DNA of 64,000 nucleotides from 54-19 sp038210655 (GCA_038210655.1 JBBQWM010000001.1:1-64000), one strand, 5' to 3'. Counted from the first letter of the stretch, positions 51,377 to 60,153 are shown. Notes: generated by a model not told the origin, from the sequence alone. A program made the numbers and translations.

Positions 51377-52210
51377 TTACTTCTCTGGCGGCTGGCGACG
51401 TAATTCGTCAAGCTGGCGCTGTACCTCAACCAACTTGCGCTCGGCCTCCTGGCGGGCATTCGCCTCGGCAATCGCCCTTTGCTCAGCCTGGATACGCGCC
51501 ACTTCCTCTTTACGTCGGGCCGCTTCCTCTGACTTCGCCCGCTCTTCCGCCTCCCGTCGCGCTGCCCCTTCCAATACTACCACCTCGTCTGCCGTCAGCC
51601 TTAGCCGCCCTTCTCGGTCACTTAGCCGCAACTTCGTTCCATCCGGGATCAAATAGCTCTCTAGCTCTTCGCTCCATAGCCGTCCTTGCTCGTCTGGCTC
51701 TAGTTCCTGTCCATTTATCCCCTCCACACTCCCATCATACCGCCAGCCCCGTAGCCGACTTGTCGCCTCTCGCCAGACCTGGGTCGGGTAGGGGTCGTAG
51801 GTGAAGTATTCGCGTACTCCCAGCTGCTTGTAGCGTAGCGGCTTCTTGTCCGCTTCTACATCTTCGCGCCAGGTCTTCTCCGACGCAACCTCGAACACTA
51901 CCGTTGGTGAGGGTCGGTTCGGCAAGACCATAAACCAACTGGTCAGTTCGGCCCGTTCCTCCTCGCTCAAGACCACCCCCTTGAACAAAGCCACATCGGG
52001 CGAGACCGGCTGGTAGGGAGGCTGGAAGATGCCCATATCGGTATTGTGATACCAGCCCGTGAGTTGGTAGAGCCAATCGAGTAGGGCCATCAAATAACGG
52101 ATTAACGATGAGTGAGGGTCGCTTTCAGACCCTTTTTCTTCCTCAAGGAATAAGAGAAACTCGGCGTAGCCGGGCCATTCTTCGAGCCTTTTCAAGTCCT
52201 GGGTTGACAT
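51377..52210 (-). CDS. Uma2 family endonuclease with C-terminal coiled coil
   Basis: A 277 aa protein. The Uma2 core holds PVSPDVALFKGVVL (Asp), SPTVVFEVASEKTWREDVEA (Glu) and KPLRYKQLGVREYFTYDPYP (Lys). About 65 residues of a charged heptad-like coiled coil follow (EEAARRKEEVARIQAEQRAI and on), a form common in Chloroflexota and Cyanobacteria. The biological role is unknown. GGAGGTAACATCT precedes the ATG at 52210, so the 17-residue extension of the open frame was dropped. Confidence 0.85.
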   Translation of the reverse strand: MSTQDLKRLEEWPGYAEFLLFLEEEKGSESDPHSSLIRYLMALLDWLYQLTGWYHNTDMGIFQPPYQPVSPDVALFKGVVLSEEERAELTSWFMVLPNRPSPTVVFEVASEKTWREDVEADKKPLRYKQLGVREYFTYDPYPTQVWREATSRLRGWRYDGSVEGINGQELEPDEQGRLWSEELESYLIPDGTKLRLSDREGRLRLTADEVVVLEGAARREAEERAKSEEAARRKEEVARIQAEQRAIAEANARQEAERKLVEVQRQLDELRRQPPEK

Positions 52211-52320
52211 AGATGTTACCTCCTGCCCCTGTGTTATAGCATATTTGTAGGCCCGAAGCAATTGACACCAGAGTGCTGGAAATGACAGCTAAACACAGTG
52301 AAAAATAATTTGTCTGGAAG

Positions 52321-53178
52321 TTATTCTAACGGCAAGTTATCAATCAAACGGGCCTGACTGAACCGCACCGCTAACGAAAGCAGAACTCCACTCTCCGGTG
52401 GGATCGCCTCGGCATATTCTTGCAAAGTAAGCGGGTCGGCAGCACTTACGTAATCTACTTGAGCCAACGGTTCGGTGGCGAGAATAACCAGCATAGCCTC
52501 GCGCAGGGCTGGGCCAGTCCGGTCGGTTGGGTGGTCGCGCCAGAACTGGGCGGCGGCCTGCAAAGCACGATAAAGGGCCGGAGCCGCCTGGCGTTCTTCG
52601 GGCAAGAGATAGACGTTGCGACTGCTCATTGCCAGACCATCCGGTTCGCGCAAGGTCGGACAAACTACAATTTGAAGCGGGAAATTAAGATCGTGTACCA
52701 TTTTGCGGATAACCGCTACCTGCTGGGCATCTTTCTGACCAAAATAGGCCCGTTGCGGTCCGACGGCATTAAAAAGCTTGGCAACGACAGTCGTTACCCC
52801 TCGAAAGTGACCGGGCCGCACGGCGCCTTCCAAGACATCGGTTATATTCCCGACTTCGACCACTGCGTTAAATTTTGTCGGATACATTTCTTCAACCGAA
52901 GGGTGATACACAGCAGTCACACCGGCGGCTTCTAGTAGGGATAAGTCGCGTTCGAGGTTGCGTGGATAACGTCCAAAATCTTCTTTCGGCCCAAACTGAA
53001 GCGGATTTACAAAAATGCTGGCTACAACCAAATCGTTTTCCAAACGCGCTCGCTTGACTAACGATAGGTGACCTTCGTGCAAATACCCCATCGTCGGAAC
53101 CAGCCCGACACTTCGCCCGGTACGCCGCCACTCGGATTGCTGTTCCAACATAGCAGTAATTTTCTCGATCACTTGCAA
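52321..53178 (-). CDS. panC: Pantothenate synthetase
   Basis: PanC condenses pantoate with beta-alanine using ATP. VGLVPTMGYLHEGHLSLVKR (the HIGH-like motif), VASIFVNPLQFGPKEDFGRY, YFGQKDAQQVAVIRKMV and MSSRNVYLLPEERQAA (the KMSKS-like loop) are intact. AGGAGAG lies seven bases before TTG 53178, which gives a normal N-terminus; a GTG at 53172 is the alternative and the longer frame to 53199 reads through the ribosome-binding site. No panB or panD is in the window. Confidence 0.93.
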   Translation of the reverse strand: MQVIEKITAMLEQQSEWRRTGRSVGLVPTMGYLHEGHLSLVKRARLENDLVVASIFVNPLQFGPKEDFGRYPRNLERDLSLLEAAGVTAVYHPSVEEMYPTKFNAVVEVGNITDVLEGAVRPGHFRGVTTVVAKLFNAVGPQRAYFGQKDAQQVAVIRKMVHDLNFPLQIVVCPTLREPDGLAMSSRNVYLLPEERQAAPALYRALQAAAQFWRDHPTDRTGPALREAMLVILATEPLAQVDYVSAADPLTLQEYAEAIPPESGVLLSLAVRFSQARLIDNLPLE

Positions 53179-53248
53179 AGTTTCTCTCCTCCACCTCAAT
53201 TATATACTCACCGTCCGGTTTAGAGCCTGGCACAACCTGTTTTGTCTA

Positions 53249-53310
53249 TAGGGTGAGCGTCATTTTTGCAATCTAGCCAGGCTCTGCCACACCCGGAACC
53301 GGGGGGGTGA
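53249..53310. repeat. Partial family A-like sequence (copy 5)
   Basis: GGGTGAGCGTCATTTTTGCA followed by ATCTAGCCAGGCTCTGCCAC resembles 17426-17480. The central hairpin is absent. It lies between panC and a divergent hypothetical gene. The rest of that gap (53311-53445) is A+T-rich and shows no other feature. Confidence 0.5.
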
Positions 53311-53445
53311 GTATATATTAGCAAAATAATAGGCCGCCTAATTTCGCTGTGACGGCGCTTTAAAACCTATTACAAATAAAAAACGCATGCTACAATATAT
53401 TATACAGAATGTGCGAAGTCAGGTAAAAACCAAAGATGAAGAATT

Positions 53446-54042
53446 ATGCTGATAAGTCTACTGACCTTTAAGCTAACCAAAGGTGATCCACTAGAGGCGC
53501 TAATCGAGCGTAAACTTTATATACTCAACCAACGGCTAAATGGTTATATCGAAGGAGCTTATTATCTGGAAGGGCCTACAATCTTTATCTTAGGGGTATG
53601 GCAAGGTTATGAAGATTATAGCTTCGCCGTCTTAAAGCATCCAATTGATAATCTTACACATTCAAAATACAAAGTTGATCGAATCCAACGCTACGAGTTT
53701 GACCTCTCAATAGATTTACACCGAATGCATCTTACGACCAATGCCTCAACCCTTCAGGTGGTGTGTTTTCCGCCGGGTTTCTCCGATAATAATCGCTATG
53801 ACCTCCACCAATATATTCGTAGTCGGATGTATCAATTCGAGGGTAATGTAGGTGTATTGGTCGGGCAGGATAGCCATAATCCCGACCAATATATAATACG
53901 GAGCGATTGGGTCGGTGAAGCCGCAATGCACGAGTTCCAAAAGGGAGTAACCAACCTGGAATATCACGAATTTGTAGAGCAGTTCGAGGGCAATTTTATT
54001 TATAACTGCTCTCAACTGGTCCAAATGTTGGCACCGCTTTAG
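53446..54042 (+). CDS. Hypothetical protein, possible duplicated alpha/beta-barrel fold
   Basis: A 198 aa protein that I do not recognise. Two halves each show a strand-helix-strand layout (LISLLTFKLTKGDPLEALIE and, later, LQVVCFPPGFSDNN plus YDLHQYIRSRMYQFEGNVGV), which would fit a dimeric alpha/beta-barrel (monooxygenase-like) fold, but this is weak. Composition is more A+T-rich than in its neighbours. It is the only rightward gene among the tetrapyrrole genes and ends 14 bases before the convergent hemB stop. Confidence 0.5.
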   Translation: MLISLLTFKLTKGDPLEALIERKLYILNQRLNGYIEGAYYLEGPTIFILGVWQGYEDYSFAVLKHPIDNLTHSKYKVDRIQRYEFDLSIDLHRMHLTTNASTLQVVCFPPGFSDNNRYDLHQYIRSRMYQFEGNVGVLVGQDSHNPDQYIIRSDWVGEAAMHEFQKGVTNLEYHEFVEQFEGNFIYNCSQLVQMLAPL

Positions 54043-54056
54043 TAGCTTTCACCTCT

Positions 54057-55067
54057 TCAGTCACGCAACCAACGGGCCGCTTCTTTGGCGTGATAGGTAA
54101 TTATCAGGTCGGCTCCCGCCCGCTTGATCGCCGTCAGGCTTTCCCGTACTACCCGGTCTTCGTCCAACCAGCCCATCCGAGCCGCCGCCTTGAGCATCGA
54201 ATACTCGCCACTGACGTTGTAAGCCGCCAAAGGTAAATCAAATCGTTCGCGTACTTTGGCGATCACATCCAGGTAAGCCAGGGCCGGTTTGACCATAATC
54301 ATGTCGGCTCCTTCGGCTACATCCAGTTCTACTTCGCGCAAAGCTTCCCGAATGTTGGGTGGGTCCATCTGGTAACTGCGGCGGTCGCCAAAGGCCGGAG
54401 TGCTACCCGCCGCCTCGCGGAAGGGGCCATAAAAGCCACTGGCAAACTTGGCCGAATATGCCATAATCGGGATATTGTCAAAGTCACTTTGATCCAAAGC
54501 AGTCCGGATTGCGCCGACCCGACCGTCCATCATATCGGAAGGAGCGATAATATCGGCTCCGGCTTCGGCGTGCGATAGAGCCATCTTTGCCAGCAGGTCG
54601 AGGGTCGGGTCGTTCTGGACGTAGCCAGTGCTGTCCAACACTCCGCAATGACCGTGATCGGTAAATTCGCATAGGCAGACATCGGTTATCACAACCAGTT
54701 CCGGCACTGCCCGCTTGATTTCCCGCACGGCAGCCTGCACTACGCCGTTCGGGTTATAGGCTTCCGAGCCAACGTTATCCTTAAAATCGGGGATGCCAAA
54801 CAGCAACACCGCCGGAATACCCAATTTCGCCACTGCTTCCGCTTCACGGGCGACCTTTTCGACCGGCCAGCGAAAAACCCCCGGCATCGAACCGATTTCA
54901 ACTTCATCGTGAATATGTTCGGCGATAAACAGCGGATAAATAAAATTATCGACCGATAGCCGGGTCTCGCGCACCATCCGGCGTAAATTCTCAGTTCGCC
55001 GGGTACGCCGAGGCCGGACGGTCAAATCAGCCTTACGAGTAGCAGGTGCTTCTCTCTCTGTTAGCAT
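54057..55067 (-). CDS. hemB: Delta-aminolevulinic acid dehydratase (porphobilinogen synthase)
   Basis: HemB condenses two aminolevulinates to porphobilinogen. The zinc-type active site DVCLCEFTDHGHCG, the Schiff-base lysines in MAYSAKFASGFYGPFREAAG and MVKPALAYLDV, and the N-terminal arm PRRTRRTENLRRMVRETRLS are all present. The length of 336 aa is normal. GGAGG lies seven bases before this ATG. It belongs to a loose cluster with hemL, hemQ, cobA-hemD, hemC and hemA but is separated from hemL by four small genes. Confidence 0.96.
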   Translation of the reverse strand: MLTEREAPATRKADLTVRPRRTRRTENLRRMVRETRLSVDNFIYPLFIAEHIHDEVEIGSMPGVFRWPVEKVAREAEAVAKLGIPAVLLFGIPDFKDNVGSEAYNPNGVVQAAVREIKRAVPELVVITDVCLCEFTDHGHCGVLDSTGYVQNDPTLDLLAKMALSHAEAGADIIAPSDMMDGRVGAIRTALDQSDFDNIPIMAYSAKFASGFYGPFREAAGSTPAFGDRRSYQMDPPNIREALREVELDVAEGADMIMVKPALAYLDVIAKVRERFDLPLAAYNVSGEYSMLKAAARMGWLDEDRVVRESLTAIKRAGADLIITYHAKEAARWLRD

Positions 55068-55093
55068 TTTCGTTCCTCCAAACACTTTTGTTT

Positions 55094-55474
55094 TTATAGC
55101 TTATCTAAATCTGTAATTGTAAATCGAGCTAATTTTAACGCCTTTTGAGCAATTAGTAGTGGATTACCGATGTTATCTTCATAATCAGCTCTATTCCTAA
55201 AATCTCTTAACTTTTTTAGGTCTTTACCAATTTGTCTACGGAAGGGGTCTGTGCTACTTCCAAACTGATAAATAACAAAAGAATGGACGCTTGATTTTGT
55301 TAAAGCTTGTTTCCCCTCTTTATCAGGTAAATAGTTTCTGGCTTTGATAAAAGCGGCGTAATAAACCCTACTAACTACAGTTCGTGAAATAGCTTCCGAG
55401 TTGCTAGAAAGTTTGCTTGGTAATAAAGATAGCTCAGAGGCTAAATTGTAATATTCCTGCCAATTAAAATTCAC
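55094..55474 (-). CDS. HEPN-domain-like protein
   Basis: A 126 aa all-helical protein. SRVYYAAFIKARNYLPDKEG, KKLRDFRNRADYEDNIGNPL and QKALKLARFTITDLDKL follow the HEPN layout, with the late RNRADY motif in place of the R-x4-H of RNase-type members. HEPN proteins often act as the toxic half of paired modules or as nucleotide-binding partners. It lies seven bases downstream of an unrecognised 111 aa gene, and the two look like a pair inserted between hot-dog thioesterases and hemB. The DNA is A+T-rich. Confidence 0.6.
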   Translation of the reverse strand: MNFNWQEYYNLASELSLLPSKLSSNSEAISRTVVSRVYYAAFIKARNYLPDKEGKQALTKSSVHSFVIYQFGSSTDPFRRQIGKDLKKLRDFRNRADYEDNIGNPLLIAQKALKLARFTITDLDKL

Positions 55475-55480
55475 TTTGGG

Positions 55481-55816
55481 TTACTCCACATCCAACAAAA
55501 TTTTATCCCACATTGAGTAGGCAACTACATCCCACCATTCGCTTTCTGCTTCCCGCAAACGCTGAAGAGCTTCCCCAATCTCAAGTCCTGACGCTATAGA
55601 AAGCACCAGATATTCCGCCCATTCCTCTACCTCGGGGTCGGAGGCCAGTTCCAGGAAAAGCTTCGAGTTCGGAAAATAGCGTTCTATGTGCCTGGGCGCT
55701 AGTTGCAGCACGAAAACAATTAGCGGGTTTCGCTTGAGAAAATCTAGTATTTCGGCTTCGCTGCCTCTCAGATTATAGTGGGCGAGCCAATCGGTGCTAA
55801 TTTCCAGTTGAAGCAT
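55481..55816 (-). CDS. Hypothetical partner of the HEPN-like gene
   Basis: A 111 aa acidic protein (MLQLEISTDWLAHYNLRGSE..., ending VVAYSMWDKILLDVE), predicted mainly helical with PRHIERYFPNSKLFLELASD in the middle; no family recognised. The ATG is preceded by GGGGGTAAACAA. Its stop lies seven bases from the HEPN-like start, suggesting co-expression and perhaps a two-protein module with this as the protective or targeting partner. That role is only inferred from the pairing. Confidence 0.55.
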   Translation of the reverse strand: MLQLEISTDWLAHYNLRGSEAEILDFLKRNPLIVFVLQLAPRHIERYFPNSKLFLELASDPEVEEWAEYLVLSIASGLEIGEALQRLREAESEWWDVVAYSMWDKILLDVE

Positions 55817-55896
55817 TTGTTTACCCCCATTGCTATATTCCAGTCTTTTTCTGTTTAGAGTATAGCATACCGCTTCTTGGGCCTGAACGCGGCGAT

Positions 55897-56334
55897 TTAG
55901 CCCGCCGACCCTGGTATTTTGTCGGGCCGAATATAGGTAGCGGTATGGTGGGTCAATAGCTTACCATCGGGCGTAACACATTCGGCGATGGCATAGACCA
56001 ACCGCTTACCGATCTTCAAAACTTTAGCTTTGCACCGAAAATCTTCCTGCCGGGCGACACTCATAAAGCTGGTCTGTAGATCAGCCGTTACGGTATAGGT
56101 TCCTTCGGGTCGGCCTATTTTAGTGATGATAGCAAACCAGATCGCTAAATCTGCCGCCGCCATATAAGTCGGGCCGGAGACCACCCCGCCGGGACGCTGT
56201 AACTCCGGGCGAAACCGACACAAAATGCTACACTCGCCGTCGCTAAAAGCATCTAACGCAAAGCCGTAGAATTTGATAAATTCCGACTCGCCTAGAATTT
56301 CTAACAATTCCTGTTCGGTAACGGCCAAGGGCAT
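55897..56334 (-). CDS. PaaI-like hot-dog thioesterase
   Basis: A 145 aa hot-dog protein with QRPGGVVSGPTYMAAADLAI (the family G-G-x-x-x-G/A-x-x-x-x-x-x-x-D pattern of acyl-CoA thioesterases) and TYTVTADLQTSFMSVARQED. The substrate acyl-CoA is unknown. It lies 37 bases after the YiiD-like thioesterase gene, so the two hot-dog genes form a unit directly downstream of hemL. Confidence 0.78.
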   Translation of the reverse strand: MPLAVTEQELLEILGESEFIKFYGFALDAFSDGECSILCRFRPELQRPGGVVSGPTYMAAADLAIWFAIITKIGRPEGTYTVTADLQTSFMSVARQEDFRCKAKVLKIGKRLVYAIAECVTPDGKLLTHHTATYIRPDKIPGSAG

Positions 56335-56371
56335 TATGATTAATCTTTCTTATAAAAAATTGGCCTGCCGC

Positions 56372-56833
56372 TTACTTTACAAATGCCTGGGCCACGTAGC
56401 GTCCTTTAAAACGGAGCGCTAATTGGTCGCCAGAGCGAATTTCGACCTCCAACTCCAATCGGGCCTGACCGTGTCTTCTAAGCGTCCTTACGAATTTAGC
56501 GAGTAGGGCCGGGTCGGGCTGATAGCAATCGGCGGAAAAATCAGTGCTGATAGGTAACAAGTAATTGACGGCGCTATCCTGAATTACAATCTTAGCCGCC
56601 AGCCCTTCCTCTTGCAAAATGAGCCAGAGCAACCCCCACCCGGCCAGCGTTACGACTGCATTGAGGCTACCCGCGAAGGCCGTATCTTTGTGGTTGATGT
56701 TCGGCGCTAAGGGCGCACGCAGCCTCAACCGTGCGCCGTCGTAGCTTTCGACCGTTACGCCTAGCTGCCGGGTGAGCGGGATTTCATGATGCAAAGTTTC
56801 TTCAAGCTGGCGTAAACGGTCGGTGATAGTCAA
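56372..56833 (-). CDS. YiiD C-terminal-type thioesterase domain protein
   Basis: A 153 aa hot-dog protein: LHHEIPLTRQLGVTVESYDG, LRLRAPLAPNINHKDTAFAG, SLNAVVTLAGWGLLWLILQE. The N-x-N-x-K-D-T-A-F-A-G-S-L block is the hallmark of the YiiD_C family of putative thioesterases. The start is TTG, one base after the hemL stop, indicating translational coupling. The function is unknown. Confidence 0.82.
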   Translation of the reverse strand: MTITDRLRQLEETLHHEIPLTRQLGVTVESYDGARLRLRAPLAPNINHKDTAFAGSLNAVVTLAGWGLLWLILQEEGLAAKIVIQDSAVNYLLPISTDFSADCYQPDPALLAKFVRTLRRHGQARLELEVEIRSGDQLALRFKGRYVAQAFVK

Positions 56834-56834
56834 G

Positions 56835-58148
56835 CTAGTGGCGACCTGACAGGGCTGGTTCGTTTAGAGCCGCAAAGCTGACACGGGCGGCTGCAATGGT
56901 CGCGTCGATGTCCTGGGGCGTGTGGGCGCTGGACATAAACCCAGCCTCGAACTGGCTCGGCGCGAAATAGACCCCCTGCTCGATCAGGCTCCAGAAGAAA
57001 CGGGCAAAGGCTTTGGTATCGGCTTTCTTAGCCGAAGTGTAATTGGTGACTTCCTGGGCCGTGAAAAACAGACCAAACTTGGTGCCGATCCGCTTGAAAT
57101 AGACCGGCACTGGGCTTTCCTGACAAGCTGCCGTCATCCCATCCTGAAGCTGCTGCATCTTGACTTCCAACCCTTCGTAGAAGCCCGGCTCCAACAGCCG
57201 CTTGATCGTAGCAATCCCAGCCGCCATCGCCAACGGGTTGCCCGAAAGCGTGCCAGCCTGATAGACCGGGCCACTGGGCGCAACCAGCGACATGATGTCC
57301 CGCCGCCCGCCGTAGGCTCCGACGGGCAGCCCACCACCAATTACCTTACCCAACGTAGTTAGATCAGGCTGAATATTCAAAAGACCCTGTACCCCTGTCA
57401 CGCCCCCAATGCGGAAGCCCGACATTACTTCGTCGAAGATCAACAGCGCACCTTCATGCTCGGTTATGCGGCGCAAGCCTTCCAAAAAGCCCGGTTGAGG
57501 TAACACCAACCCCATATTAGCCGCTACCGGCTCGACGATGATTGCCGCAATTTGACCCTTATTTTCTTCAAATAACCGCTCGACCGCCGCCAGATCGTTG
57601 TAAGGAGCGGTCAGGGTGTCGGCAGCATTGGCGCTGGTTACGCCGGGGCTATCGGGTAGACCTAACGTAGCAACCCCGCTCCCGGCCTGTACCAACAAAA
57701 AGTCGGCGTGACCGTGATAGCAACCCTCGAATTTGAGGATTTTGTTGCGTTTGGTATAGGCCCGCGCCACTCGCAAGGCGCTCATGGTCGCTTCGGTTCC
57801 GCTATTCACAAAGCGGATCATCTCGATACTTTTCATCGCGCCGGTAATCAAGACCGCCAGTTCGGTTTCGAGAGCAGTCGGAGCGCCGTAACTGCTACCC
57901 AGTTGGGCCTGCCTTATGATAGCCTCAACCACCCCCGGTTCGGCGTGGCCCAAAATCAGCGGCCCCCAGCTTAATACATAATCGATAAAGCGGTTTCCAT
58001 CAGCATCATATAGATAAGCTTTCTCGCCGCGCTCGATAAAAAGCGGGTTGCCGCCCACCCCTCGGAAGGCCCGCACGGGGCTATTTACCCCACCCGGCAA
58101 AAGCTGACTGGCTTGCTCGAATAACGCCCGCGATTTTTCAAAATTCAT
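56835..58148 (-). CDS. hemL: Glutamate-1-semialdehyde 2,1-aminomutase
   Basis: HemL makes 5-aminolevulinate from glutamate semialdehyde, the product of HemA. LLPGGVNSPVRAFRGVGGNP, MIRFVNSGTEATMSALRVAR, LIFDEVMSGFRIGG and the PLP lysine in TLGKVIGGGLPVGAYGG are intact; the length is 437 aa. AGGAGAG precedes the ATG at 58148. The leader carries a short form of the AATTAACAG motif also found before hemQ and the FlK-like gene. Confidence 0.96.
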   Translation of the reverse strand: MNFEKSRALFEQASQLLPGGVNSPVRAFRGVGGNPLFIERGEKAYLYDADGNRFIDYVLSWGPLILGHAEPGVVEAIIRQAQLGSSYGAPTALETELAVLITGAMKSIEMIRFVNSGTEATMSALRVARAYTKRNKILKFEGCYHGHADFLLVQAGSGVATLGLPDSPGVTSANAADTLTAPYNDLAAVERLFEENKGQIAAIIVEPVAANMGLVLPQPGFLEGLRRITEHEGALLIFDEVMSGFRIGGVTGVQGLLNIQPDLTTLGKVIGGGLPVGAYGGRRDIMSLVAPSGPVYQAGTLSGNPLAMAAGIATIKRLLEPGFYEGLEVKMQQLQDGMTAACQESPVPVYFKRIGTKFGLFFTAQEVTNYTSAKKADTKAFARFFWSLIEQGVYFAPSQFEAGFMSSAHTPQDIDATIAAARVSFAALNEPALSGRH

Positions 58149-58159
58149 CTTCTTCTCTC

Positions 58160-58192
58160 CTAAATACAAATTAACAGAGATGGATTAAGGAT
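58160..58192. repeat. Leader repeat AATTAACAGAGATGGATTAA, family E copy 3 (short)
   Basis: ACAAATTAACAGAGATGGAT (58166-58185) resembles the first part of 5110-5136 and 60054-60080. It overlaps the last bases of vapC and lies just upstream of the hemL ribosome-binding site. Confidence 0.5.
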
Positions 58193-58649
58193 GGAAATTA
58201 GGATTTTCCACTACCAACCCCTCAAGCTGGGCTACCTGAAGCAAATTGTTATCGGCGGTTACAAAGACAAAATTAGCTAACCCTGCCGAAGCAAGTGCCT
58301 CTTTAACAATTAAACCTGTAGCAAGCTGAACAGCATCATAGCCACGAAGAGGCTGATTTTGGGTTAAAAGCACAGCCCTATCTATCACTAGCCGTGTGAC
58401 AGCCAAAAGCCGATATTCAACCCGGCAATGTCCCAAAAACAAACTTAACGCAGTTGATCTCTGATTTGCACTAATAGTTCTAGCGCGTTCTTTAGCACAA
58501 ATTGCGGCGGCAAACTCGGCAATCGTAATCTCACTCAAGATAGTGTTATTGCCGCTCAGAGGGTCTATATAAGCGTCAAGCCAAGCGCTACCGCTTTCAG
58601 AAGTATACCTTTTTACAATAGCACTTGTATCAAGATATAAAGTACTCAA
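58185..58649 (-). CDS. PIN-domain toxin-like RNase (VapC-type)
   Basis: A 154 aa PIN protein. The acidic metal-binding residues are Asp7 (LYLDTSAIVK), Glu45 (ITIAEFAAA), Asp105 (LRGYDAVQLATG) and Asp133 (FVTADNNLL), so it should be an active Mg-dependent RNase. It overlaps the upstream antitoxin-like gene by four bases. The pair sits between hemQ and hemL and separates them. Confidence 0.87.
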   Translation of the reverse strand: MSTLYLDTSAIVKRYTSESGSAWLDAYIDPLSGNNTILSEITIAEFAAAICAKERARTISANQRSTALSLFLGHCRVEYRLLAVTRLVIDRAVLLTQNQPLRGYDAVQLATGLIVKEALASAGLANFVFVTADNNLLQVAQLEGLVVENPNFHP

Positions 58650-58969
58650 ACAGCTTGTTCTCTTTGCTCAATTACAATTTCGCTGAGGGTTTTGCCGGAA
58701 GCCGTGCCTAAAAAACTTTGAACTTCCTTGAGAGAAATAGCTGGATCAGCCATCTTTTGCAGGTTAGGGCCAAGCTCGGTCAAGAGACCTGCGGTTGCTA
58801 AGATGTCCCGCACTTTTTCCCATTCGCCTTGTTCAGGCAAAGCAGGATTTTCCAGGTGCTTTGCCACCCATTCCTGAGCCAGCGATTGAGGTGACTTGCC
58901 TAACTGCTGTGCCTCTTTTTTTAATTTCGCATATACCAATGCTGGAAGCTCGATTGTTAGTTTTGCCAT
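58646..58969 (-). CDS. Antitoxin-like protein of the VapBC-type pair
   Basis: A 107 aa protein. The N-terminus MAKLTIELPALVYAKLKKEA followed by GKSPQSLAQEWVAKHLEN looks like a ribbon-helix-helix DNA-binding domain. The C-terminal part (LKEVQSFLGTASGKTLSEIV) would bind the toxin. The ATG at 58969 is preferred because the conserved strand starts there; the longer frame to 59023 is A+T-rich leader. It probably represses its own promoter. Confidence 0.75.
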   Translation of the reverse strand: MAKLTIELPALVYAKLKKEAQQLGKSPQSLAQEWVAKHLENPALPEQGEWEKVRDILATAGLLTELGPNLQKMADPAISLKEVQSFLGTASGKTLSEIVIEQREQAV

Positions 58970-59129
58970 AAACAAATTACCAAAGCTCAAGTTAAAGAAC
59001 TCTATAAACCTCTTTTTTTTCAAAATGTAAAACTACTGATGCCGCAATTAACACCAGCAGTTCTACACTCGCGCAATAGAGAAATCAGCCGAGTTGCTTT
59101 TAGTCAAGCTCTCTATCCCTGCAAACCTC

Positions 59130-60035
59130 TTATAACCCCAGGTTCTTGATAACCTGCTCGACCGTAACTGAGACGCAGGTGAAAATCGGCACATCCCGAA
59201 CAGTATAGAGACTGGATTGTGTCTCACGCAACTCCTGGACGAGGTCAAGGAAGTCGGAAGGATAATCCGACTCGAAGGCCACCACAAAGTCCTGATCGTC
59301 CAGACCGAACGAATAGGCCGTGTTTAGCTTGACAGTCGGGTATTGCGTACCGATCCGGATATGCTCGTCCATCACTACCTGCCGCTCGTCTTTGGGCAAG
59401 AGATACCACTGGCGGGTCTTGACAAAGGGGTAGACGAACAGATACTTGGCCCCCCAGGGTTCGACCCGCAGACGGTCGTTCTCGCTGCCGGTATGATGAT
59501 GATTATCGGTATAGACCGAGCGTTTGGTCATCGCCAGATAATGATAGGGCTGAGTTAGATAAGCACCGAGGCCGGTCGCCAGAACGGTCGCGTGGGCTTC
59601 CTGGTAGCGTTCCAGGCCACTGGGCGACTCGCCATCCTTGTTAACCGGAACGACGTGCCAGAGCATAAAATCGACATCGCCACGTACCCCGGTCAAAGTA
59701 TAGGGCCGCAGCAATTCGCCACGTGGATAGAGGCCGTCCATCGCATCCAAAAATTCTTTCACACCCTGGTCGCGCTCGGCTTTGGGGAGACGGCGGAAGG
59801 CCGGGTCAAGTTTGTAGAAGCCATATTTAACAAATTGCTGGTTAGTGGTGTTGTGCTTGTACTCGACCTTTAGTTCGGGGTCTTCGCCCATCACGCGCCC
59901 GCCCTTGATACCGAGCTTTTCTTTCATGGCTTGCTCATCGGCAGTTACTTCGACTGCCGAGTTGTGATAAACCGTAATACCGGGGGCGCTGGCAGTGCTG
60001 CCTCCGTTAGTCGTACTGATCGTGCGGTCGTCCAT
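59130..60035 (-). CDS. hemQ: HemQ: coproheme decarboxylase (chlorite-dismutase-like)
   Basis: HemQ oxidatively removes two propionate carboxyls of coproheme to give haem b, the last step of the coproporphyrin pathway. KYLFVYPFVKTRQWYLLPKD supplies the radical tyrosine (near residue 202). MDEHIRIGTQYPTVKLNTAY holds the candidate haem-binding histidine (225). YSFGLDDQDFVVAFESDYPS and RPYTLTGVRGDVDFMLWHV complete the fold. The length of 301 aa is longer than Firmicute HemQ because of a polar N-terminal stretch of about 40 residues. AGGAGG precedes the ATG. hemE, hemY and hemH are not in the window. Confidence 0.92.
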   Translation of the reverse strand: MDDRTISTTNGGSTASAPGITVYHNSAVEVTADEQAMKEKLGIKGGRVMGEDPELKVEYKHNTTNQQFVKYGFYKLDPAFRRLPKAERDQGVKEFLDAMDGLYPRGELLRPYTLTGVRGDVDFMLWHVVPVNKDGESPSGLERYQEAHATVLATGLGAYLTQPYHYLAMTKRSVYTDNHHHTGSENDRLRVEPWGAKYLFVYPFVKTRQWYLLPKDERQVVMDEHIRIGTQYPTVKLNTAYSFGLDDQDFVVAFESDYPSDFLDLVQELRETQSSLYTVRDVPIFTCVSVTVEQVIKNLGL

Positions 60036-60051
60036 CAGACATTTACCTCCT

Positions 60052-60153
60052 AGAAAATTAACAGGGATAAACAGGATTCACACACCCGGTGGGCGTAAAA
60101 TCTTGAGCTTTCCATTTCCCTGATAAACTGGCTAATTTCAATGGCGCATCTGC
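60052..60153. repeat. Leader repeat family E copy 2, upstream of hemQ
   Basis: AAAATTAACAGGGATAAACA (from 60054) and CCTGATAAACTGGCTAATTT (from 60119) match 5110-5136 and 5158-5184. Beyond it (60160-60300) are short hairpins such as ACGGGTCTAAACCCG and a TATAAT-like box on the minus strand near 60257-60262, so this may be a structured hemQ leader. No known riboswitch was recognised. Confidence 0.65.
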
